From assembly GCF_000002595.2 (NCBI RefSeq), contig NC_057010.1, forward strand, positions 3,829,764-3,893,763: DNA of 64,000 nt, in the 5' to 3' direction. Origin of the DNA: Chlamydomonas reinhardtii (lineage: Eukaryota; Chlorophyta; Chlorophyceae; Chlamydomonadales; Chlamydomonadaceae). The position numbers and the translations under genes were made by a program. Below are positions 1 to 13,600 of this stretch, one piece after another; within the stretch, counting starts at the first letter, position 1, and each line of letters opens with the position of its first letter. Under the pieces are notes generated by a model. That model did no database searches, was not told where the DNA came from, and saw nothing but the letters and a program-made list of their open reading frames with translations.

Positions 1-3000
1 GTGTACGTCGCCGCTGCCGTTGGCGTTACGTACGGCCTCAAAAACGTAACCGGCGGTGGCGGGCGGCAGGCTGGCCGAGATGCGGGGGCCGGCGGCGGGC
101 TGCCACGTGGCCACGTAGGCGCCGCCGTATATGTACGTGCCGGCGGTTGAGCCGTTAGTTAGGAAGGGCGTGCTGGCGGTTGGTGAGGCGGTTGGTTGGG
201 AGGTGGTTGGGGCAGGGGAGGCCGATGAGGCAGGGGAGGTGGTGGGGACGGGGACAGGAGGCGGGGAAGGGGAGGGCGACGGAGAGGCGGGCGGGGCTTG
301 CGGCGGTGATGGGCTGGCGGCGGTGGAGGTGAAGGGCGATGCCGGTGCCGGACTGGTGGGCGCGGCGGGCGGCGGCGTCGCGAGCGCGACCGGTGGCGGG
401 GTAGTGGCGGCCGTTCCATTCCATATGGTCGTGTCCTGACCAGCACCGCCGCTCGACGAGCCCGTAGCGCCGTCGCTTTGGCTACCCCACGGTGCACTTG
501 GCGCCGGCGGCGGCGGTTGCGCCGGCGGCTGCGCTGCTGTCATGGCACCCGTATCCACGCCCGCACCCGCGCCCGCACCGTTAGGCTGGCTGGCCTGCTG
601 CAGGGCCCGGGCTGTGTGGAGTTGCCGCCGCGCTGCGGCCGGCGGCGGAAACATGGGCGGCGTCGGCGATGCCGTCGTGCTGCGAGAGGTGTTTGTGGAG
701 CTTTGGTTGCCGTTGATTGACACAGGCGTCGGCGTTGGCGATCCAGGTTGTGTGCCGTTCACGTCACTGCCGGCAGAGCCGCCGCCAGTGCTGTTGCCGT
801 CAGCCGACGCAGTCGGCGCGGCGGGCGTTGGCGGCACCGGCGGCGGCGGCCGCGGCGCCGCTGACGGCGCCGGCGGTGGCGGGCTCTGCAGCACCGCCTC
901 AAAACTGCCGTCGGCGTCGCCCTCGCCGCCGCCGCCACCGCTCGTTCCGGCGGCGGTGCCGCCGCCGCCGCCACGTGACGCGCCCGTCGCGATCTGCCCG
1001 CCGTACAGCAGTACGAGGTCCGTGGTCAGCGTGAAGTCGTACTCTGTCGTATTGCCCTCGTAGATGTACATCAGGCCGGCGGCGCCGTACAAGTCGCGCC
1101 GCGAGGGCAGTTGCTTCTCGGCGGCGGCGGAGACAATGAAGCAGTTGGCGTCGGCGGCGGAGGGCGCGCCGCTGCGCGGCACGCGGCAGGTGTACGTGAT
1201 GTCCTGCCGCGCCACACTGGCCCGGTACATCACACTAAACTCCGGCTCCTGGCCTGTGGGATGTGTGATAAGAGTGATAAGGGTGATGGCGGTTGCAAGT
1301 GCACGGTCGCAGGTGTGGCTCCCGTGTGGTGTAGTTGTATACCGTGCTTGTGTTTCCTTCAAGCGAATGAGACGCCATTGAACCGCAACAAATCACGAAG
1401 TATGCGCTTGACGCGCATACACGCGCACCTGAGAAGGCGTCCATGAGGCCCAGGAACACGAGGTGCTGGTCCACCACGCCCGCAGCAGCCGTGTCCGCAG
1501 CCGCCAGCAGCAGCGCCGCCGCGTTGGCTGTAGTAGCCGTGGTGTTGATGGTCAGGCTGTAGCTGCTGTTGGCGCCGCCGACTGCAAACCTGAGCGTAGG
1601 GCTGCCAGCCGCGGCGGCGGCGGCTGCTACAGCCGACGCGGTGGCTGCGCCCCAGGCGCCAGAGACGTAGCTCCTGTTGCCGCCGCCGGCTGTAGCGGCT
1701 GTAGCAGCTGTGGCTGCCGCCGCCGGCAGTAGCGGCGGCAGCAGGCCGGCGGCTGTAGCCATCACGGGGTCCACCACGGGTGCCGGCGGCGACACCAGAA
1801 GCATGGTCCGCAGCGAGGCCGTCTGCGGGGGATACCGGCAAGGAAGGGGTTGCTGACACGGCATCGTGACTGTGATTGCGGCGCGTGCCTACACCGCCAC
1901 GTGCCAGCACCCGCGCCCGCACCAGCACCAGCGCCAGCGCCGAAGTAGACACAAGCAACAACACACACACGTGCAACACGCCACGCACAAACTCTCCCTC
2001 TCTCTCTCACACACACACCTGGATTCCGGATTCGTAGTAGGGCGGCTTGGACGAGATGTCCAGCCACGCCACCTGCCGCCGCACCAGGTCCAGCGTGTGC
2101 GTGCGCCGGGACACCTTGGCAGACCCCAGCGGGCCCTGCACGCCGCCGTGCATCAGTATGCGCCCGCCCAGCAGCACCCAGCGCGCCTGCAGACACAGCG
2201 GCCAGCAGGCGCAGGGGCGGTTGTGAGGAGGTAGGTTGCATGCAGGAGTAGCGCGTGAGTGGGGTTGGGCGTTGTGTGTTGGTGAAGGGGACAGGGCCGG
2301 GCATGCCGGGCATTTACACACATGCACACACACACACACATACACATACACACACAAACAAACAAACAACAACAACGCACACACACAACACACACATTCA
2401 ATTCCGGCTCACCTGTTTGACGAAGCTTAAGTCCGAGTCGCCTAGTGCGCTGCCGTCCGCCACGCGCCCCGCGGCCGGCCCAAGGTCCAGCACGCCGCCA
2501 CCCAGCGCCGCATTCCACAGCGGCCCCAGGCCCGCGGGCATCGCGGCCGTTGCGTTCGCTAGCGCGCCAGCCCGAATGGCGGCCGCCGCCGCGTCATCGC
2601 TGCTGCTTACTATGCTGCTATTGGTGCTGTTCAAGCTGGTGCCGTTGGTGTAACTGCTGGTGCCGTTCGTGCTGCCGTTGAGGGGCGTAACGCCGGCGGC
2701 TGCGGGAATGCTCGCCAGCGCAGAAAAGTAGACGGAGTGGGCGGCCATCAGCCGTGCCATGGTGTCCGACGCCAGACCAGACACGTAGATGTGCTCTCGG
2801 ACCAGACCACGCCACAGGTCCGGTAGCAGCACCAGACCCAGGTCCGCTGCCGCCGCCGCCACATCTGCCGCCGACACGTCCGCCGCCGTCACCGCTGCCG
2901 CCGCCACCGCGCCCGCCGCCGCCGCGGCGGCCGCGCTGCTGTTCCGCGCGAGCGCGGCGCTCCGCGCCGCCCCCGCCGCGGCGGTCGCCGCCGCCGCCAC

Positions 3001-3899
3001 CGCGGCCGTCGTCGCCGCTTCTACTACAACCGCCGCAGCCGAGGGATAGGCGCCGCCGCCCTGGACTTCGTACAGCTCGGCCTGGATCTGATTCAGCAGC
3101 CCCTGGATCCGATACACTGCGAACCAGCGCTTCAAGTCCGACTCAGCATCTGCGCTGTACGCCGCCAACGGCCCTGCAGCCGCCCAACCGCCGGCACAAG
3201 AGATCAGCAGGTCGCCGCCCTGCCAGTCCAGCCGCACGTCGTGAGCCGGCGGCGGCGGCCGGCCGCCCGTGTTGCCGCCAAGGCCGGTCATAGTGCCGTT
3301 CACGCCTGTCGTGCCGTTCCCAGCAGGCGCGGCGGCGTTGCCGCCTGGCGGCGGCAAGTCGGCGCCGAGCGTGAAGGCGGCGGCGGGGGAGGTTCGGGTG
3401 TCGAGCAGTAGCAGCCGGTTCTGCGACCGCCACCCCCGGCTGCTACTGCTACTGCCGCTGCTGCTGCTGTTGTCCCAGGCCCGGCCGCCGTACAGCAGTA
3501 GCACGCCGGGCAGTCCGGGCACTGCGGTCAGGGCGGCGTCCTCTGCCGCCATGGCCGCCGCCGCATCGGACGACCTGCAGCCGAGGCGTCAGTGCGTGCA
3601 GCCAAAACACAGGAGGAGGAGGGGCAGGGCAGTCGTAACATACGGCGCGGCGGCACTCAACAGGCCAGGAAAACAGCCAGCACACACACAGCCCCAGGCG
3701 ACCCTCCCCTCACACCCACAGAACGCCCGGCCGCCCGCATCCGCGCCCGCACCCGCACCCGCACCCGCACCCGCACCGCACCTGAGCAGCTGCAGCGGGC
3801 CGCTCCAGGACCGCCGTGTCAGGTTGAAGCGCCACACGTCCGACAGCCTACAAGCGACAGTGATTCGGTAGGGCGCCACGAGCGGCATGAGGGCACCGG

Positions 3900-3941
<42 letters not shown>

Positions 3942-4121
3942 GTGTGTTTGTGTGTATGTGTGTGTGAGAGAGAGAGAGCCCGCCGGCGGCGTGCGCCTCG
4001 CGCCTTGGGCAGCCCCAATCAAAGAGACTGCGCCCGCTTGCCCGCGTGCCCACGTGCGCGCATTGTGTCGTGCCGCTGCCACCGGGGCGGCACGCAGCCA
4101 TGGACGAAACCCCACACTTCG

Positions 4122-4210
<89 letters not shown>

Positions 4211-5522
4211 CACACACGCGTGCCCTTTCCTAACGCACGGGCCCCCGCCCCCCGCCCCGCTCCCCCCGACCCACAATCGCGGCGTGTCCGCGCTGGGCGC
4301 CACATTGCCGCCGACCACCACCAACACGTCACCAGACACCGCCACCGCAGCCCGAGCCCGCGGCTGCGGCGCGACAGCGCCGCCGCCGCCGCCGCCGCCA
4401 CCCGCCGCCGGCAGGTACGGCGCCAGGCTGCGCCACTCCAGCGTCCCGCGGTCCAGCAGCGCAACGTCGTTCAGCAGCGGCGCGGCGGCGTTGGCGCCGG
4501 TGGCGGCGCCGCCGGCGCCCGCGGCGGTGCTGTCCGGCGCGAAACTGTTGGTGGCGCCGCCGAAGACGAGCAGGCCGCTGCCCCAGGCCGCCATGCCGTG
4601 GCCGGCGCGCGCGTACGGCGAGCCCGGCGTTTCCAGCTGTTTGTGTTGTGGAGTTTGTGTGGTTTGGTGAGGAGGCGCAGGAGGGAAGGATGCGTGCGAG
4701 GTGTTGCGAGGGAGCGAGGGGTGCGCGGTGGAGCCGGCTCGATGCGCCGCGTGCGCAGAAAAACAATCCCCTGCATAAACCCGAACACACACGCAACGCA
4801 AACGAAGTGCGTGTTTCCTTCCTTGTGCTTTCTGACGCACGCAAACCACCCCCAACCCACCCCCAACCCCCACGCCCCGCATCCATCCCCACCCACCTGC
4901 ATGACGGACAGCGTGCGCACGTCCATGACGTCCACACTGTCGCCCGCCAGTATGCCTGTGAAGGCGCTGCCGCTGCGCCGCCCGCCGTACACATACACCT
5001 GCAGCCGTAAGCCGTCAACCACACACAGAGTCACACCTGGGTCACACAGGGTCACAGAGTCACACAAGCTAACACACCAACCGACCACATGTCGCCCCCG
5101 ATGTTGTTCGTGTGTTGGCCTCGGGGGCCGGCTGGCTACCCCGGCTGTCCCGGCAGGTTGCGGCTTCTGTGTGTCCCAGCTGCGCAAGTTTCGCCAGTCG
5201 CGCCACTGGTCCCTGGTCCCAGTCTCCCTAGTCCCGCCCAGCCTATGCGAGGTCTGACCCACACACTCATACACAAATGCAAACACACACACACACACAT
5301 ACACACGGATACACAGTGTTGTGTTCCCTTCACACATATACACACACACGCTCGCACACACGTGTACGCTCCCCACGCACCTTGTCGTCCACGGCCACCA
5401 TGGAGTGGTCAAAGCGCGGCGTGGCGGGCGCATCGCGGCACAGCCCCACGCCTGAGGTGCACCAGGGCCGCGACTTGCCCGCACGCGCACCGCCCTGCGC
5501 AACAGCGGCAGCAGCAGCAGCA

Positions 5523-5598
<76 letters not shown>

Positions 5599-6241
5599 CA
5601 GCAGCAGCAGGTTACACGCCAAACAGGTCGCGCACGTGTTGCAAGGGTGCCGCACGGGGGTAACCCTCAGTGGGGTACCCCGCATCCGGTGCCCTCTAGC
5701 GCACGCGGAACAAAGCAGGGCTGCACAGGACAGCATCAGGGGTGTGTAGCAGCTGCAGGCTGCGGGGGCGCTGACGCTGGGCTCAGGAGCACACGGTGAC
5801 ACTGAAAAATGCGGTGTGGTTGTGGGTTTGGTGGGGACCGGCAGTGGTGGCTGTGATGGGTGTCGACGGGCGGCCGCTTCACTGTCACGGAGCGGCGATG
5901 AGTAACTCGGGTGCCCGGACTGCCGTAGGCAGGCGGCAGGAGCGCGCTGACACCGTCGCATTGTGCAGCGGGTAAAACCCGAGTCCTCAGAGGATTGCGG
6001 CACCAGTTACTGGAGTGAGTTACTTTCCGGCAAAACTGGACAGTGGCGTAACGGCGGGTGCCGCGCCAGCGACGAGGGCCGCAACCCGACACCCCCCCCG
6101 TCAGGCACTCACGTGCAGGAAACCGACGACAAATAGCGCCAAGGGCACCAAGAGCTGTGTGAGCTTGCTCCAGCTCCGCGTTGCCCCCCACCGCGGCTCT
6201 GCTGGCCGCGCGGTAGGGCAGCCCAACCTCTCGGGGCGCAT
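1..6241 (-). CDS. Secreted or membrane-anchored kelch-repeat protein, 3' end outside window
   Basis: Nine exons on the minus strand: 6241-6113, 5494-5381, 4998-4897, 4636-4275, 3847-3782, 3574-2413, 2186-2019, 1822-1429 and 1253 to beyond base 1; phases agree at every junction (1,250 codons in view). Exon 1 starts at the ATG at 6241 and ends in a hydrophobic signal anchor (LLVPLALFVVGFL, residues 30-42) followed by a GTGAGT donor. Kelch blades follow: VYVYGG (82-87), GLLVFGG (about 136-142), DVLVVVGG then SDVWRFN (about 218-245), VLLLYGG (about 283) and ILMHGG (about 655). An Ala-rich insertion and a cluster of N-x-S/T sequons (NGST, NGTS, NSTNSS) interrupt the propeller. The C-terminal part is Pro/Ser/Thr-rich with more sequons, as in volvocine wall or extracellular proteins. 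A role in carbohydrate or protein binding at the cell surface is inference. The fold call is firm; exon 1 is slightly less so because the first intron is 618 bases. Confidence 0.82.
2316..2400. repeat. (CA)n-rich microsatellite in a kelch-gene intron
   Basis: Imperfect CA repeats with ACA/AAC interruptions fill most of the intron 2187-2412. Confidence 0.9.
3900..3979. repeat. (TG)n microsatellite in a kelch-gene intron
   Basis: A run of TG dinucleotides ending in a GA tract, inside the intron 3848-4274. A complementary CA tract lies at 4125-4218 in the same intron. Confidence 0.95.
4125..4218. repeat. (CA)n microsatellite in a kelch-gene intron
   Basis: About 90 bases of nearly uninterrupted CA in the intron 3848-4274, close to the acceptor side on the plus strand (donor side for the minus-strand gene). 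Confidence 0.95.
5507..5610. repeat. (CAG)n trinucleotide repeat next to a splice acceptor
   Basis: About 30 CAG units. On the minus strand this is (CTG)n leading into the acceptor TTGCGCAG just before kelch exon 2 (5494). It therefore acts as the pyrimidine-containing tract of an intron rather than coding poly-Leu or poly-Ala. Confidence 0.85.
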
Positions 6242-6747
6242 TGCTATAGCAGCACGCCCATGAGCGTTTAAACTCGCGCATGAGCGTTTGAACTCATTTC
6301 CACCGTCCTGATGACAACATCGCCGCAGCAGGCCTCACGCAAAAGGCGCTGCGTACATAGGTCGGTGGAAAGACGCTGCCCAACGCACAGCCTTGAGGTG
6401 CTTTAACGTCCAGTAGTATTTATTGATAGAGTACAGCACAAGAAATGACTTCGGATGAAAATTGGCTCGTTCACTGTTGGGACTTGCAGAGATTGAAACG
6501 TGTTGGTATAGGTGAGTGTTCCTGGTCAAATTTAGTCCGGTCTAGCTTATACATCAGTGCTTGTGACTGTGTCGCTGACTTGCAGCAGGGTCACGGATTG
6601 GTGGCGGTTCCCAATTCCGTTTCACCGGCTCGACAGGAACGCTACGCCGTTACAAAATGCTGCACATTCTCTTAATATTTTTGCTATGATGTGTATCCAG
6701 TCATACGTGTTGCCTTGAGGTCGGGCAAAAGCCCTGCGAACCTTGCG
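6242..6747. promoter_or_regulatory. Divergent promoter region of the kelch and POLH genes
   Basis: The two start codons face away from each other across 506 bases. The stretch holds a 17-base direct repeat, CATGAGCGTTTAAACTC at 6259-6275 and a one-mismatch copy at 6279-6295, period 20, about 20-50 bases upstream of the kelch ATG. It is a candidate 5' UTR or operator-like site; no TATA box is obvious. Confidence 0.45.
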
Positions 6748-9700
6748 ATGTCGGAGCAAAGGCGCGTTATCATCCATATCGTGAGTCTGAGTAAAGATTG
6801 CAATGATAGATGCTCTATGGCCCATTCCTTCGCACTGGCCTTGCCAGGCCCGAGAAAATTCCCGCCATTCGACGGTTTGCCTGGCTGCAACCTGCAGGAC
6901 CTTGATTGCTTCTACTGCCAAGTTGAGCAGAAGCGGCTGGGCATCCCGCGCGAGCAGCCGGTGGCGGTGCAGCAGTGGTGCGTCACTTTGGGAATGGGGG
7001 GTCCCGGCCACCGCGGCAGCTGGCGAGCCCTCCGACCGGGGTTGCGATGGCCAAAGGCGCGTGACGGGCAGCGTGCGCTGCACCTTGTGCTTCTGGCACT
7101 GTTACTTCTGGGGGGGAGTTGCTAGGGCGCTCCTGGCGGGGTGCCTCCTACCACGCCCCCTGGCAGTAGCCCTCCCTTCGCCACGCGCACCCATCGAGTC
7201 TGCGCGCCCACCTCTGCACCAGCCACCTCTGCGCCTCGCACCTGCCTCTGCGAACCCCCCCCCTCCTGCGCCCCGCACCTACCTCTGCGCCCCACTCTGC
7301 GCCCTGCGCACCCACTCCATCCATCGCACCCACTCCCCATTCCATTCCACATTTCCACGCCTGCCGGCAGGGATGGCCTCATCGCCATCAACTACGCGGC
7401 ACGGGCGGCGGGCGTGACGCGGCACATGCGCGTGCGGGAGGCCAAGAAGCTGTGTCCGCAGCTGCGGCTGGTGCACGTGGAGACCATCAGTGAGGCCACG
7501 TGCGGGGGCAGGGGCGGGGGCAGGGGCAGGGGCAGGGGCGGGGGCAGAGGCGGGGGCGGGAGCGGGGGCAGGGCAGGGGCAGGCCTGGGCGAGGTCGGCA
7601 GATGGCATCGGACTAGGGCTTCCCCTAGGGATGGTTGGTTTCGCAACTCGAGGCGAAGACACATACCGATACGCACAATGGCACCTACACCTACACGCCA
7701 ACACACACACGTGCACACACGTGCACATACGTGCACAGCACGCGCAGGCTTTCCGCACGCCGGCAGCAGTCCCCCACTGCCAGGGCGTGTTTTTAACACT
7801 GCGCACAGCAAATGCAAAGGGGCACGGGAGCCCCGGCCCGGCGGCGGGCGGCGTGCTGCATGTCTGGGGCGTGTCAATACACACACGCCCCCGCAATGCG
7901 CCGCGCGTCGCCCCCACAGCGCACGCGCACACGCCCTGTGGCCTGCCCCGGTTACAACCGATGTAGCGTCGCAGGGTGCATCGCGTTGCGCGGGGGCCGG
8001 GGCGGCGGGCTCCCCGCTGGGCGGCTGCGTGCGGCGGCGGCGGCGCTGGTTTGCGGCTGGCGCGGGCTGCTGCTCCGGTGGCGGCTCGGTTGAGCTGCAG
8101 CCGCGCTGCAGCTGCTGCGCGCGGCGGCCTGTGGGGAGACCCGCTTCCGCCCCACAGACACTCAACCACACTACTTCCTCACCCGCCAAGTCGACAGCAT
8201 GCCGTGACTAGGCCGCACAGTTGCACCGACTGGGTTGTGCTGCAAATCGCATGCTTAGGAGCGAGTGTGGAAAGGCAGGGTGCTCGGAAGTCCGGCTGGA
8301 CACGTGTGTTGCCACGTCACCCCATCATGCTGTGCAGGTGCGGGCGACGGCGAGTCGGGCTCGCCTGTCAAGGTCTCCGACGGTCCCGCGGGCGGCGGCG
8401 GCGGCGGCGGCGGCAATGGCTCATTCCGCCGCAGCGAGGCCAAGGCCAGCTTGGCACCGTACCGCGAGGTGGGTGTGCATTCCGAGAGAATGCGGGTCTT
8501 GATGCGTGTCGTGCGTGCGTATGTGTGATGACGGACACAGGCAAACCCTGCCAGCGCTTCTTCTGAACTAATCATGAAGTGTTTCTACGTGCGCATGTGT
8601 GATAAGGCACACAGCCGAACCCTCCACCGCCACTTTCCGGCCCTGCCCAGGCTTCGGGCCAGATCATGGCGTTGCTGGGCAGCATGCTCCGCCCGTCCGC
8701 TGCTGCTACAGCTGCTACAGCCGCCGGCGGTGGTGCTGCTACAGCCACGGGGCCAGTGTCCGGTGGTGGCTGCCTGCTGGAGAAGGCGTCAGTGGATGAG
8801 GCGTTCCTGGACGTTTCGCCGCTGGTGGTGAGGCTGGCGTGTGGTTGTGGGTGAGGCTGGCGTGTGGTGCTGGGGGGTGAGGCACACGGGGAACACGCTC
8901 GGTTCAGGGTACCCCTAAAGGCCGTTTGCAACCTTCCGGTCTTGCAGCGGCTCCCCGAGTCATGTACGGCGTGTGTGTTTTGTCACACGGTTTTGAGGGG
9001 GGGAGGAGGGGTGAACAGGCCGCCCCCGTGCAAATCGGTCCAAAGCGGGCCCCCACGCTTTCTATCGCATATATACATATAATTGTATAAGCCCGCCCGC
9101 TACGAGCGCGATCGGAGGCCGGGGTGTGCCCGACAGGGACACTTCCGGGCGGGCACGCACGCGTGTGTGCGGAGCTGCATACGTGGGGACGGAGGTCCCA
9201 GAAAACGGGGCCTGACGGAGCCCTGAAGCTTTACATAGCACATATATGCATATAAGATCATGTTTTGACGACCGCAGCACAGACAGACGATGTTTTGACC
9301 AGAACGCTGTATGCATTTCCACCGAATGGTCTTGCCGGCGGGCTACAGCATCCTATATCTGCTTTAGATGCTCTATCTAGGCGACGGCAATCTTAAAAGC
9401 TAGTCGAACTGCCCTTTGGATGAAACCAAATTCACGGCGAACCTCGTCTACAGCGGGGACCCAAACAGACCTGCACCCGCTCCTAGAGCCGCATGTGTGT
9501 CATATGGAAGCCATCCAGGTGCATCGGAAGGTGCAACTCTGACTTTGTTGGCGGTCCCACTGGAATGGCCACTGCTCGCCGAGGCCTGTGAGCCCGCGCT
9601 ACTAGGTGCAATTGCTTTAATAGAGTATACATAAGCGCAGTCAGGGCCGGTGGATTCACATTTAGCTGATTTGAGCGAACATGCTCAAAATTGGTCTCGC

Positions 9701-10514
9701 GCTCGCGAGACCTACACGACACTTAGCCCGCTTGAATGCTTGAACATATGCTGCTCACATACCGAAGGTAACGTGCTTTATAGAATTGAAAATGGTGCTT
9801 GTATGAATAAGAACGCCGAATCTTGGGTTTCGACCCCGCCCGGAACCAGGCGTGTTCCCCGTGTGGGGGTGAGGTGGGGTGTGTGGTGCTGGGGGGGGGG
9901 TGAGGTGGCGTTACATTCATGATTCGTGAGAATCGGGGTGCGTTCCACATCATGAGCATGCTGCTTCTGTCGAGTCCTATGATACAGCGAAACGTCAAAG
10001 GAAGTAGGGCTGCGGAAATTTGAGCCGAAATGCATTTCTCGGACGGCAATGCGTTTCCGGACTGTAATGCGTTTCCCGGGCCCTTGCCAGGATGATGAAC
10101 TACGTCGGCTGGAGGCGGAGGCGGACTGTGGCGGCGGCGGCGGCAGCGGCGGACACACACCGGCTGATGCTACTGCTGCCGCAGCTGCTACTGCGGCCGG
10201 CAGCCCCGTGCTCCTGCCCCCCGGGGCTGAGGAGCTGGAGCAGCACGGGCAGCAGGACGGCTGGGGCCGCGAGGAGGAGGAGGAGGCGGCGGGGACGGGC
10301 GGCGGGGTTGGGGGCGGCGAGGGGGAGGGGGCGGCCGGGCGACTGTCGGGGGCGCTGCTGGCGGCGGCGCGGCAGGTGGCGGCGGCGAGCGTGGTGGTGG
10401 GCGGGCCGCCGCAGCTGATGCAAGAGACCGACCGACGTCTGGTGGTGGGTGAGTGGGGCTCGTCGTCACACACACACACACACACACACTCACACATACT
10501 TACACTTACACACA

Positions 10515-10606
<92 letters not shown>

Positions 10607-13600
10607 GAGGGCAGCATGTGAACTGCGGTGCGGTGTGCAATGGCGTACGGTAGTGCGAGGGCACAGACCTGGCTGGGCCCACGACTCAACGTCACCGCGC
10701 CATGAACTACGAGTACTATCTTGTCTAGTAATTAAGACCTGTCCAGCTTGGTCAGCCAGTCTGGCTGCTGTCCGTGCGTAAGCCTTCAACGCGGAAAGGC
10801 TGGCTGACCGAGCTGGACAGGCCTCATTGGTAGACAAATCAGTAACTCGTAGTTCATAGCGCGTTGACCCCCGACATCCACCATCGATTGCTCCAACGGT
10901 AGCTCAATCACCGAGCGGTCCTTGGCGGCTTCAAAGGCAAGCAATGTGGACTCTCGAAGGGCTTGTGACTGAATCCCCCGTCTGATGATGACACACCTAC
11001 GCATATACGCACACCATCCTGCACACGTGCTCCTCCCCACGTGACAGGTGGGCTCATTGCGCAGCGGCTGCGGCGGGCAGTGTACGAGCAACTTGGCTTC
11101 ACCTGCTCCGCCGGTGCGGCTGGGCGCGTGTGCAGCTAGCCAGCGGGCGTCCAGTAGAGGGTGCGGGTCACCGGGCAGATGCGGTCGGTGTGCTACAGAC
11201 GTCACGGCACGGCAGTAGACCGCGCATGAACGCGCTATTGTGTTTTTATAGTTTTGTTACTTCAACAGTCGCATACCCTGAACCACGCTGTGCTCCCACC
11301 TGGCAACACGCGCCTGTTCATCATTGCCTTCGTTTGGACCAGTCCCCAGCCTGAACCCCCCCTAGTTTGGGCTGGTATTTACAACCCCCCGCCCCCCCCC
11401 CCCGCCCCCAACGCAGGCGTGTCTGTGAACAAGCTGCTGGCCAAGGTGGGCAGCGCGCGCAACAAGCCCGACAAGCAGACGCTGGTGCTGCCGCGCGGCG
11501 TGCAGGACATGCTCACGGTGCGGGACGGACACGTGCCGGGGCGGGCGCACACACGTGTGTGTGTGTGTGTGTGTGTGTGTTCGATTGTGTGTAGCTATGG
11601 ATAGCTATATTCTCGAGTCTCGTGATCAAGTACTCGGGACAACCTGTGACATGTGTGTATGCCCTTGCTGCACGCCCGCTCTCCCCTCCTGCACCCGTGC
11701 ATCCCTTGCCCTCCCTATGTTTCCTCACACACCCTCCTGTCCATGTCTCTGTGTAACGCACATGCACACGTCAAGCCCTACAAACGCCCTCGCCCTCACC
11801 CGGTTACCTACACGCCCTCACACACGCTCTCTCTCAGGACCTGCCTCTGGGCAAGCTGCGCGGTCTGGGCGGCAAGCTGGGCGCGGCGCTGGAGGGCCAG
11901 CTCGGCGCGGCCACTGCGGGGCAGGCGGCAGCGCTGCCGCTGGAGGCCTTGCAGCGGGTGTTGGGCGAGCGCAGCGGGTGAGCGCGAGGGGGTTGGGGAC
12001 TGAGGGGCCAGAGCGCAAGCAAATTGTGCGTAGGGTAAGCGCAGGGAGGGCAGCCTGGCGGCTCGGCCTGGCGGGTAAAGCCGCTGGAAGCGGAACCGAC
12101 AAGGGTTGGGTCCGCTTCTGAAGGATGCGGTGCAAACTGTGGGGGCGTTTATGTCTTACTGCCAAGTCTCACCCCCTGGCCCTCTGACCCGCCGCCCCGC
12201 GCCCCGCCGCCGCCGCTGCGCCGCCGCTGCCCCGCCGCTGCGCAGGCTGTGGGTGTGGCAGGTGGTGCGCGGGCAGTGCTCCGAGCCCGTCACGCCCAAG
12301 GTGAGGCGCTGGGGCGCCGCGGCGCTGGCGTGCGGCACCTGTGTGGTGGAGGCACCCACTAGCACGGGCTACGCAGGACGGCGGCGGCACGGCGGCGGCA
12401 GGCCCAGGGCGCCCTCCGCAGCCCATGTCCGACCTCAGCCAAAGATGTAGATCTAGTTGTACGCCTAGCCCGGTATCACGTTCGGGCCAAGCAACCCGTG
12501 CTCTTTTCCGCAAGCAAACCGTGCTTTTGCTGATCAGAATGATTGATTGGGGTGTACACCACACGCCCCTCTTGGCTTTTGTGGACTTTTGCTACCCCCA
12601 ACCTCATCCCCCTTTAGGACAAGCCCAAGTCGCTTCTGAGCTGCAAGTCCTTTGAGCCCACCTCCGCGCCCGCCGAGCTGCAGCGCTGGCTGCTCATCCT
12701 GGCGGAGGAGCTGGTGGGGCGCTGCGCCGCAGACGAGGCCGCACACAGGCGCCGGGCGCGCACACTGGGTGGGTGAGGGGTGGGGTGGGGCGGGGTTGGG
12801 GTTGGGGTTGGGGCGGGTGGGTTGGGGTGGGGTTGGGGTGGGGTGGGGTTGGGGTTGGGGTTGGGGTGGGGTTGGGGTGGGTTGTCCCCTTGAAGGTTGC
12901 GGCGGCCCTTGGCGTCATCGCCGCTGCCGCCGTCAGTCCCGCCGCTGCGCCGGCGCCACTCTCGCTAATGCTGCCGCTACTGCCATTGCTGCCGCGACTG
13001 CCACTGCTGCCGCTACTGCCACTGCTGCCACTGCTGCCGCTACTGCCGCTACTGCCGCTACTGCCGCAGTGCTGTACTACCGCGGGCCCAGCCCTCGTGA
13101 GCGCAGTGTGCGCTGCGCCTTCCCGCCGCACGGCCGCGAGGGGCCCAGTGCCGCAGCCATCGCCAAGGCAGCGCTGGACCTGCTCAGGTGCGTCACGCGG
13201 GGGGGGGGGGGCGGTCGGGGTGGTGGGTCAGGTGGTCAGGTGGGGTGGTGGGGGCGGTGGGGCGGGTGGTTAGGGCGGGCCGTGGAGGAAGGTGGGGGTT
13301 ACACGCATTAAGTTTACGAAGTGAAGTCGTAGTGGGGGGTGGGGCGTGGAGGCGTGGCATCGGGGCAGCATGCAGGCACGGGTAGGCGCCTTGGGGCCGC
13401 CGCTGATGCTGATGCTGATGCTGCTCTGCACGTTTGGCTAAGAACGCCCCGGCGTCAAGCAACACACCCACACACCCACGCGCACGCCACACGCTTTCCT
13501 GGAACCACCGCGCACGTGTCAACTGCGCCTTCCCGTAACCCGGCCATGCCTGCCACCCGCCTCCTGCCTCAGGCGCCAGCCGGACGCGGTGCCGTGCAGC

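Noticed and set aside
4471-6003. Long minus-strand frame with a poly-Leu run
   Set aside because: The Leu run is the frame shift of a (CTG)n intron tract; the kelch exons 5494-5381 and 4998-4897 in other frames carry the real protein.
12769-12886. Interstitial telomere repeat
   Set aside because: The units are GGGGTT/GGGTGG, not the TTTTAGGG expected in this lineage, and they lie exactly inside an intron.
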